Shown here: positions 57,438 to 64,000 of the stretch, piece by piece
Numbering within the stretch: the first letter of the stretch is position 1
Layout: every line of letters starts with the position of its first letter
Assembly: GCA_013178095.1 (NCBI GenBank)
Contig: JABLXK010000004.1
Location: 1-64,000, forward strand
DNA: 64,000 nucleotides
Direction: 5' to 3'
From: Anaerolineae bacterium
GTDB lineage: Bacteria > Chloroflexota > Anaerolineae > Anaerolineales > Anaerolineaceae
The notes under the pieces: model-generated
The model's database searches: none
Seen by the model: the letters and a program-made list of their open reading frames with translations, nothing else
What the model was told of the DNA's origin: nothing
Position numbers and translations under genes: made by a program

Positions 57438-57974
57438 TTAGCTGAAATTCTTATTACACCATTCGAGCCAGTGAATGTACCCGCGAATCTGTGTCTGCCT
57501 GAAATTGTGAACAATACGGGTAAAATCAGGCTGCGGATTCTCCCTGGGGGATATTTCTAAATCCGCCAGCCATGTTTCGCAGGTTTTTTTTTGATTGGCG
57601 ATTAAAAGGCCGATATCTTGCTTGCCGCTTCGAAGCGCAAAATACATTTTAAGCAGGAAGACAATCCGAAATTCCCTGCCCTTTTGAACCGGCTGCACCT
57701 GCCAGTCATCAAATTTCTTTTTTCCGGATTCAGTGATTGAATATTGGTTGCGCTGCGGGCGATTTCCCTGTTGGGTGATGGTGCAATCCACCCACTTGTT
57801 TTCTTCCAAGCGGTGCAGCATCGCATACAGGTGTCCCATTTTCACGTGCCAAACCAATCCTATACCTGAGAGGCTGGTAATTTCTTTATACAGATCGTAG
57901 CCATGCTTGGGCTGGTAATAAAGAAAACCCAGCAAGGCCACTTCCAATTCATCCGAGTATTTATTTTTACCCAT
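57438..57974 (-). CDS. PadR-family transcriptional regulator
   Basis: LEVALLGFLYYQPKHGYDLYKEITSLSGIGLVWHVKMGHLYAMLHRLEENKWVDCTITQQGNRPQRNQYSITESGKKKFDDW. Confidence 0.9.
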   Translation of the reverse strand: MGKNKYSDELEVALLGFLYYQPKHGYDLYKEITSLSGIGLVWHVKMGHLYAMLHRLEENKWVDCTITQQGNRPQRNQYSITESGKKKFDDWQVQPVQKGREFRIVFLLKMYFALRSGKQDIGLLIANQKKTCETWLADLEISPRENPQPDFTRIVHNFRQTQIRGYIHWLEWCNKNFS

Positions 57975-58069
57975 ACGTAATCATCATTTTAGCATGTAAA
58001 GCAAATGGTTATAGTCAAAAATCAAAATGCTTGATAAGATTATGCGAATTTGTTTGTGGAGTTTAATTT

Positions 58070-58294
58070 ATGCCGATTTATGAATACCGATGCAACACTT
58101 GCGGATCGATTTTTGATGCTATTCGGCCGATGCATGCGGCAGATGATGCCATTTCCTGTGAAAAATGCGAGAGCAAAGACACAACGCGCCTGCTTTCCAA
58201 GTGTTATAGCCATAATGAACACGGTTCGATCAGCGGCCAGGCGAATTCCTGCGGGAATTGTTCAGGCGGTTCCTGCAGCTGCTGCGGCCATTGA
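58070..58294 (+). CDS. FmdB-type zinc-ribbon protein
   Basis: MPIYEYRCNTCGSIFDAIRPMH...CEKCESKDTTRLLSKC. Confidence 0.88.
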   Translation: MPIYEYRCNTCGSIFDAIRPMHAADDAISCEKCESKDTTRLLSKCYSHNEHGSISGQANSCGNCSGGSCSCCGH

Positions 58295-58329
58295 GCAACC
58301 GGCAAAAATATTTTAAACAGGAATTCAGT

Positions 58330-59142
58330 ATGGTTGATCCGACATTTTCCGGCAAGAATATCTTAATATCAGGCGGATCCAGTGGTATCGGGTTCGCCAT
58401 TGCGAAAATTTTTGTCCAATCAGGTGCCAACATTACTCTTTTAGCGCGCAGAAAAGCCCTGCTGAATTCAGCCTGCCAAGATTTAGAAGTTTACCGGAAA
58501 TCCGGCGATCAGATCATTCGGGCTTTCTCCGCAGACGTCAGCAATTATCCGGCATTGGAAAAAGTTTACGGCCAAATCCAAACTTCTTTCGACGTGCTGG
58601 TCAATTGCGCTGGAATTGCCTACCCGGGGGAGTTTATCAACCTGGATGCAAAGATTTTCGAGGAGGTCATCAACATCAACTATCTCGGTACGGTAAACCT
58701 GACTAAATTGGTTTTGCCGGGCATGCTTGAGAAGCGTTCGGGTTATATCGTCAATGTCGCATCATTGGCGGCTTTGATCGGCATCTATGGATACACTGCG
58801 TACGCGCCCTCAAAATACGCCATCCGGGGCTTTTCCCGCTGTCTGCGGGCAGAATTGAAAGCCTATGGCATTGATGTCTCGGTGGTTTTCCCGCCCGATA
58901 CCGATACGCCGCAGCTGGCATTCGAACATTCTATTATCCCTGAAATCACGCGCAAGATCAATTCCACTGGCAGCGTGATGAGCGCGGATAAAGTGGCTGA
59001 AGCTGTGATTAAGGGAATCAGACGCAGGCAATTCTCAATTGTCCCGGGATGGGAAGGTAAATTGCTTTATCTATTTCCCTCGCTTTTTGGCCATTTCTTT
59101 TATCATTTAGCTGTCAACGAGTCAAAAAAATCGCTCCGATAA
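58330..59142 (+). CDS. SDR oxidoreductase resembling 3-ketodihydrosphingosine reductase (KDSR)
   Basis: ILISGGSSGIGFAIAKIFVQSGANITLLARR, VNCAGIAYPGEF, NYLGTVNLTKLVLPGM, YTAYAPSKYAIRGFSRCLRAELKAYGIDVSVVFPPDTDTPQL. Confidence 0.82.
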   Translation: MVDPTFSGKNILISGGSSGIGFAIAKIFVQSGANITLLARRKALLNSACQDLEVYRKSGDQIIRAFSADVSNYPALEKVYGQIQTSFDVLVNCAGIAYPGEFINLDAKIFEEVININYLGTVNLTKLVLPGMLEKRSGYIVNVASLAALIGIYGYTAYAPSKYAIRGFSRCLRAELKAYGIDVSVVFPPDTDTPQLAFEHSIIPEITRKINSTGSVMSADKVAEAVIKGIRRRQFSIVPGWEGKLLYLFPSLFGHFFYHLAVNESKKSLR

Positions 59143-59173
59143 TTGTATAAAACTTCATATAAATTCCAGTTAA

Positions 59174-59210
59174 TTCCTCATTGATAAGAATGAGGAACTA
59201 ATGCTATACT
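59174..59210 (+). promoter_or_regulatory. Predicted argF-rocD promoter with a perfect 9-bp inverted repeat overlapping the -35
   Basis: TTCCTCATT-GATAAG-AATGAGGAA (59174-59197); TTGATA (59181)-N18-TATACT (59205-59210). Confidence 0.6.
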
Positions 59211-59239
59211 GCTTGGGCAGTCAAAATAGAAGAGGTGTT

Positions 59240-60160
59240 ATGAAAAAGGATTTCATCGCAATTGCTGATTACTCAGCAGAAGATCTCAAGAGAATGCTTG
59301 ATTTGGCTGTCAAGCTGAAAAAAGAATATTTTGAAAAGGGGAACGAGCCAATCCTCAAGGGGAAAGTACTGGCAATGCTTTTCAGCAAACCGAGCTTGCG
59401 CACGCGCATCAGTTTTGATATGGGCATGCGCCATCTGGGCGGGGATGCCCTTTTCATCTCCCCCGACGAAATTGGTTTGGGAAAGCGTGAAGCCATCTCG
59501 GATGTCGCCCGGGTTCTTTCCGGGTATGTCAGCGGGATCATGGCGCGCGTTTTCGCTCATGAGCACGTGCTTGAATTGGCGAAGTGGGCTTCCATCCCGG
59601 TGATCAACGGTTTGAGCGATTACAACCATCCCTGCCAGGCTTTGGCGGACGTGATGACCATCTATGAAAAATTCGGCCATATGGACGGCTTAAAAGTAGC
59701 ATTTATTGGGGATGGCAACAATGTAGCCACTTCTCTGCTGCACGCCTGCGCCAAATTGGGCATGGATTTTACTATCGCTTCACCTGAAGGATATGACCTC
59801 AGTGATAAAGTCCTGGCGGATGCCAGAGAAATGGCAAAAGTCAGCGGCATCAGCATCAAAACTTTGCGCGACCCGAAAGAAGCGGTTTCAGGCGTCGATG
59901 TGATCTACACGGATACGTGGACCAGCATGGGCCAGGAAGCGGAAACTGAAAAACGCAAAGCGGTCTTCCCGCCCTACCAGGTGAATAATGCCTTGCTTAA
60001 GCTGGCCAGCCCGAATGCCATCGTCATGCACTGCCTGCCGGCTCACCGCGGTCAGGAAATCACCGATGAAGTCGCCGATGGCCCGCAATCTGCCTTGTTC
60101 CCGCAAGCGCACAACCGCTTGCATGCCCAGAAGGCTATTCTGGTGGAATTGCTGGCGTAG
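59240..60160 (+). CDS. argF: Ornithine carbamoyltransferase
   Basis: [27 protein letters not shown]...[21 protein letters not shown]...[13 protein letters not shown]...[16 protein letters not shown]. Confidence 0.96.
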   Translation: MKKDFIAIADYSAEDLKRMLDLAVKLKKEYFEKGNEPILKGKVLAMLFSKPSLRTRISFDMGMRHLGGDALFISPDEIGLGKREAISDVARVLSGYVSGIMARVFAHEHVLELAKWASIPVINGLSDYNHPCQALADVMTIYEKFGHMDGLKVAFIGDGNNVATSLLHACAKLGMDFTIASPEGYDLSDKVLADAREMAKVSGISIKTLRDPKEAVSGVDVIYTDTWTSMGQEAETEKRKAVFPPYQVNNALLKLASPNAIVMHCLPAHRGQEITDEVADGPQSALFPQAHNRLHAQKAILVELLA

Positions 60161-61366
60161 ATGCCTATGAAAAACCAAGACTACATCGATCTGGAGGATC
60201 GATACGGCGCCCATAATTACAAACCCTTGGATGTCGTTCTTACACGCGGCGAAGGTGTTTGGGTTTATGACGTCGAAGGCAAGCGATATCTGGACTGCTT
60301 AAGTGCTTACAGCGCGCTCAACCAGGGCCACGTGCATCCTAAAATCCTGGCTGCCATGCAGGACCAGCTGCAGAAGATCACTTTAACGTCGCGCGCTTTC
60401 CGCAACGACCAGATGCCCTTGCTATTCAAAGAACTCTCGGATTTAAGCGGCTACGAGATGTCGCTTTTGATGAACAGCGGCGCTGAAGCGGTTGAAACCG
60501 CCATCAAGTTAGCCCGAAAATGGGCGTACCGGGTTAAAGGAATCGAACGAAATCACGCCGAGATCATCGTCGCGGATGGCAATTTCCACGGCCGCACGGT
60601 GACCATTGTCTCATTTTCTTCTGATGAGTTGTATCGGGAGGATTTCGGTCCGTATACACCCGGATTTATCTCGGTAAGATACGGCGACGCTGCTGCCGTC
60701 GAAGTAGCCATTACGCCCAACACCGCCGCTGTCATGTTGGAACCGATCCAGGGTGAAGGCGGCGTGATCATTCCGCCGGTTGGTTATCTTAAAAAAGTCG
60801 CCGAAATCTGCAAGAAAAACAATGTGCTCTTTATTGCGGATGAAATCCAAACCGGATTGGGCAGGACCGGGAAGTTGTTCGCGTGCGATCATGAAAACGT
60901 CAAGCCGGATATGATGATCATCGGCAAGGCGCTGGCGGGAGGTTTTTACCCGGTTTCTGCGGTTCTTTCCTCCGCAAAAATACTGGGGTTGTTCCGCCCC
61001 GGTGAACATGGTTCCACTTTTGGCGGTAATCCGTTGGGAGCCGCTGTAGCCCGTACTGCCCTGAAAGTACTGGTTGAGGAAGGCATGATCGAAAACGCAG
61101 CCGCCATGGGCGAATATTTCAGCGAACAATTGGCAGAGATGCCCCAAAAGAACATCCGTGAAATACGATCACGGGGTTTGCTGATCGGCGTGGAAATGAA
61201 AACCGAGGCCGGACCAGCCAGGGGATATTGCGAAGGGCTGCAAAAGAAAGGCATCCTGGCGAAAGAAACACACGATACCACCATCCGATTCGCGCCTCCT
61301 TTAATCATCGATAAAGCGGTCATCGACTGGGCGATGCCGATGATCCGCGACGTTTTGGCAAAATAA
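60161..61366 (+). CDS. rocD: Ornithine--oxo-acid transaminase
   Basis: [26 protein letters not shown]...[20 protein letters not shown]...[13 protein letters not shown]...[21 protein letters not shown]. Confidence 0.94.
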   Translation: MPMKNQDYIDLEDRYGAHNYKPLDVVLTRGEGVWVYDVEGKRYLDCLSAYSALNQGHVHPKILAAMQDQLQKITLTSRAFRNDQMPLLFKELSDLSGYEMSLLMNSGAEAVETAIKLARKWAYRVKGIERNHAEIIVADGNFHGRTVTIVSFSSDELYREDFGPYTPGFISVRYGDAAAVEVAITPNTAAVMLEPIQGEGGVIIPPVGYLKKVAEICKKNNVLFIADEIQTGLGRTGKLFACDHENVKPDMMIIGKALAGGFYPVSAVLSSAKILGLFRPGEHGSTFGGNPLGAAVARTALKVLVEEGMIENAAAMGEYFSEQLAEMPQKNIREIRSRGLLIGVEMKTEAGPARGYCEGLQKKGILAKETHDTTIRFAPPLIIDKAVIDWAMPMIRDVLAK

Positions 61367-61391
61367 ATTACCTTTCTGATATACTGAATCT

Positions 61392-62849
61392 ATGAAAAGA
61401 CGCGCAAAAATCGTAGCCACCATAGGTCCAAGCAGCGAAAGCAGAGAAAGTTTGAGCGCACTGATTCAAGCGGGCATTGACGTTGCCCGCTTGAATTTTT
61501 CCCACGGGTCGCACGAGGAGCATCAGGCTAAGATCAAACTCATCCGCGAATTGTCAATTGAATTCAACAAACCGATATCGATATTACAGGATCTTCAGGG
61601 TCCGAAATTACGGGTTGGAACCCTGCCGAAAGCCGGCGTATCGCTGACAGCAGGCGAAGTCTTGAATATGGAACTCGATCTTGACAATCGTCCGCTTGAC
61701 TTCATCGAGGGCAAGGAAAAAACCATTTTCCTGGAAATCCCGAATATTCTGCATAGTCTGAAAGTCGGCGGAAGAATCCTCCTGGACGACGGCGAGCTGG
61801 AAATGGAAGTGCTGGAGGTTTACTCTCGAGGTTTCAAAGCCAAAGTTATCCTGGGTGGAATATTGTACTCCCACAAGGGCGTCAATTTACCCGGAACCGA
61901 GCTGGATATTCCCGGTTTTACCGAAAAAGACCAGGCGGATTTGGAGTTTGGTCTGGAGATGGGTATCGACGCGGTCGCCATCTCATTCGTTCGGGATGCG
62001 GATGATGTGAACTGCATTCGGGAATTTATCCGGCGGAAAAAGCCTGCCCGGTTAAACATGCCGATCATCGCCAAGCTGGAACTCCCGCAGGCGGTCGAAA
62101 ACCTCGATAGCATTTTGGATGCTGCTGATGGGGTAATGGTCGCGCGCGGCGACTTGGGCGTTGAGACCTCACCGGCCGATGTACCGGTCATTCAAAAACG
62201 CATTATCCTGGCAGCCAATCGCAAGAATAAGCTGGTGATCACCGCCACCCAGATGCTGGATTCCATGATCGAGAATCCCCGCCCCACGCGCGCTGAGGCT
62301 TCGGATGTGGCCAACGCCATTTTCGACGGTACGGATGCCGTCATGCTTTCAGGCGAATCCGCCAACGGCAAATACCCGGTGGAAAGTGTGCGCATGATGG
62401 ATGCGATCACGTTAAAAGCCGAAAGCAACATTGCAGATTGGGGTCACTTATACCAACCCACCATCGGAAAGGATCAGGACGACGCGTTTGCGATTGCGAT
62501 AGCGGCTCGGGAACTGGCCCATGATCGTGAAGTGGCTTGTATTGCCGTTTTCACACAATACGGGCGCTCCGCCTTGCTGCAATCCAAAGCCAGGCCTCAG
62601 GTGCCCATTCTGGCTTTCACCCCAATCGAAGAAACTTACCATAAGCTTGGCTTGTATTGGGGCGTCATCCCTTACCTGGTGCCCTTTTCATCTTCCATTG
62701 AGGATATGATCTACCACGTGGAAACAGCTTTGCTGGATTCGGCAGCCTTGCTGCCGGGGCAGAAAGTCGTGTTGATTTCCGGTTTCCCGATCAGCGCGAT
62801 GGGCATGCCCAATCTGGCGTTGCTGCACACCATCGGTAGTCTAAAATGA
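61392..62849 (+). CDS. pyk: Pyruvate kinase
   Basis: KIVATIGPSSESRESL...VARLNFSHGSHEEH...VARGDLGVETSPADVPVIQKRII...TATQMLDSMIENPRPTRAEASDVANAIFDGTDAVMLSGE. Confidence 0.97.
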   Translation: MKRRAKIVATIGPSSESRESLSALIQAGIDVARLNFSHGSHEEHQAKIKLIRELSIEFNKPISILQDLQGPKLRVGTLPKAGVSLTAGEVLNMELDLDNRPLDFIEGKEKTIFLEIPNILHSLKVGGRILLDDGELEMEVLEVYSRGFKAKVILGGILYSHKGVNLPGTELDIPGFTEKDQADLEFGLEMGIDAVAISFVRDADDVNCIREFIRRKKPARLNMPIIAKLELPQAVENLDSILDAADGVMVARGDLGVETSPADVPVIQKRIILAANRKNKLVITATQMLDSMIENPRPTRAEASDVANAIFDGTDAVMLSGESANGKYPVESVRMMDAITLKAESNIADWGHLYQPTIGKDQDDAFAIAIAARELAHDREVACIAVFTQYGRSALLQSKARPQVPILAFTPIEETYHKLGLYWGVIPYLVPFSSSIEDMIYHVETALLDSAALLPGQKVVLISGFPISAMGMPNLALLHTIGSLK

Positions 62850-62856
62850 CCCGGAT

Positions 62857-63897
62857 TTACTGAAAACTCAGATTGATCATATCCAGCGCTTTTCGATCCG
62901 GCCGTAGTTTTTCGGCCGGTATTCGATTAAGTGATTCGCTGCTCATCGAATACATGTCAAAGATGGTCGGCGCATTGGGATCGACGTAGATCAGGCCGGT
63001 GATCAGCCAATTGCGGCGGATAGCCTGTTCCAACAAGCGCACCGCTTCGGTGCGGTTGGTCGGGTCGTACTGTCTCTCCAGTTTTTTGAATACAATCACC
63101 GACCCATCATGCATGGTCACCTCGCGCACGGTGCCGTTTTCAAAATCTTCCACGGTGATTTCCTCGCGCGGCATGACAAACTCCACCTCATGCAACGGCG
63201 CTTCGTGCCCTTTTCCCCACGAGTATGAATGCAGCGAATAATCTTGATTATTGAATGTTACACACGGGCTGATGATATCCAGCACTGCCGTACCGTCATG
63301 GCTCAAAGCAGCTTTAATCAGTTCTTTTACCTGTTTTGGGTCGCCGGCGAATGACCGCGCGACGAACGATGCATTGGCCGCCACCGCTTCCAGGGCAATG
63401 TCCACCGGCAAATAAGGATTTTCACCCTGCCGTTTCAATTTCAACCCTTTCTCGGCGGTGGCGGAGAACTGCCCTTTGGTCAGGCCATACACGCCATTGT
63501 TTTCCACGATATATACCATGGGCAAATTGCGCCTGACCAGGTGCTTGAACTGGCTTAGGCCGATATTGGCGGTATCGCCATCTCCGCTGATCCCGATCCC
63601 CTTGAGTGTCCTATCAGCGAACAATGCCCCTTCCGCCAGGGAGGGCATGCGCCCGTGCAGGCCGTTGAATGCGAAGGACCTGTCCAGGAAATAGGCAGTC
63701 GATTTGCTGGAACAGCCGATCCCGCTGAATTTGACGATCTTTTCAGGTTGAAGCTCCAATTCATAACAGGCGGAAACGATCATATTCGCAATAGAATTAT
63801 GCCCGCAGCCTTTGCACAGTGTGGTCGGCAATCCCAGATAATCGCTGCGGTTATACCCTAAAGCATTCGGATAGGATCGTTTTAATGTCGTTTCCAT
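62857..63897 (-). CDS. 2-oxoacid:ferredoxin oxidoreductase, beta subunit
   Basis: CKGCGHNSIANMIVSACYELELQPEKIVKFSGIGCSSK...GDGDTANIGLSQFKHLVRRNLPMVYIVENNGVYGLTKGQ. ATG at 63897 preferred over the 63966 extension. Confidence 0.93.
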   Translation of the reverse strand: METTLKRSYPNALGYNRSDYLGLPTTLCKGCGHNSIANMIVSACYELELQPEKIVKFSGIGCSSKSTAYFLDRSFAFNGLHGRMPSLAEGALFADRTLKGIGISGDGDTANIGLSQFKHLVRRNLPMVYIVENNGVYGLTKGQFSATAEKGLKLKRQGENPYLPVDIALEAVAANASFVARSFAGDPKQVKELIKAALSHDGTAVLDIISPCVTFNNQDYSLHSYSWGKGHEAPLHEVEFVMPREEITVEDFENGTVREVTMHDGSVIVFKKLERQYDPTNRTEAVRLLEQAIRRNWLITGLIYVDPNAPTIFDMYSMSSESLNRIPAEKLRPDRKALDMINLSFQ

Positions 63898-63902
63898 ATT
63901 GA

Positions 63903-64000
63903 TCAACCTTCCATTTTTTCTATTTGGCTCACAATCCATTCGGCGCTCAGCGAAAGCCCGTCGCACCTGGCAGCGCTGCGGAGTTTTGCTGCATAGTCAG
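63903..64000 (-). CDS. C-terminus of the upstream alpha-subunit gene (partial, cut by window edge)
   Basis: Minus-strand frame reads ...DYAAKLRSAARCDGLSLSAEWIVSQIEKMEG*, ending 5 nt before the beta-subunit ATG. Confidence 0.7.
   Translation of the reverse strand, partial: DYAAKLRSAARCDGLSLSAEWIVSQIEKMEG

Noticed and set aside
63898-63966. N-terminal extension of the ferredoxin oxidoreductase beta subunit
   Set aside because: Overlaps the coding C-terminus of the alpha subunit in another frame; ATG at 63897 fits the normal beta-subunit start.

Overview
The window reads as an ordinary, gene-dense bacterial chromosome segment. Gene content and synteny suggest Chloroflexota, class Anaerolineae; this is inferred from protein style and not tested. 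There is no CRISPR array, no prophage and no complete IS. The left edge probably cuts through an IS256-like element.

Main blocks:
(1) larA-like, esterase, asp23(yqhY)-nusB, and a large glycosidase-like lipoprotein.
(2) A mitomycin-repair-like operon, mrfA(yprA)-mrfB(yprB)-DUF2007, in which the MrfA homolog carries an HNH nuclease insertion.
(3) An approximately 11 kb co-directional minus-strand cluster. It combines coenzyme F420 biosynthesis (cofC, cofD, cofE), F420:NADPH oxidoreductase, an LLM-family F420 oxidoreductase and a CBS-pyrophosphatase with ssnA, a xanthine-dehydrogenase-type Mo hydroxylase and a MocA-like transferase.
(4) M20 peptidase, yqhQ-like, yqeY, pgpH-like, ybeY, dgkA.
(5) tRNA-Arg(TCT) with a 66-bp tandem duplication that includes the tRNA 3' end.
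(6) Two tandem c-di-GMP-I (GEMM-I) riboswitches, each with its own terminator, upstream of a secreted S8 protease.
(7) tpx-hsp20-lon.
(8) A kinase-rpe-rpmB-asp23-fakA-recG-coaD block resembling the B. subtilis prkC-recG region.
(9) A second lon, folC, a radical-SAM pair, a KDSR-like SDR, argF-rocD, pyk, and a 2-oxoacid:ferredoxin oxidoreductase.

The most interesting items are the tandem c-di-GMP riboswitches, the F420/molybdenum-hydroxylase cluster and the HNH-bearing MrfA. All calls come from reading sequence and motifs; no database searches were run.
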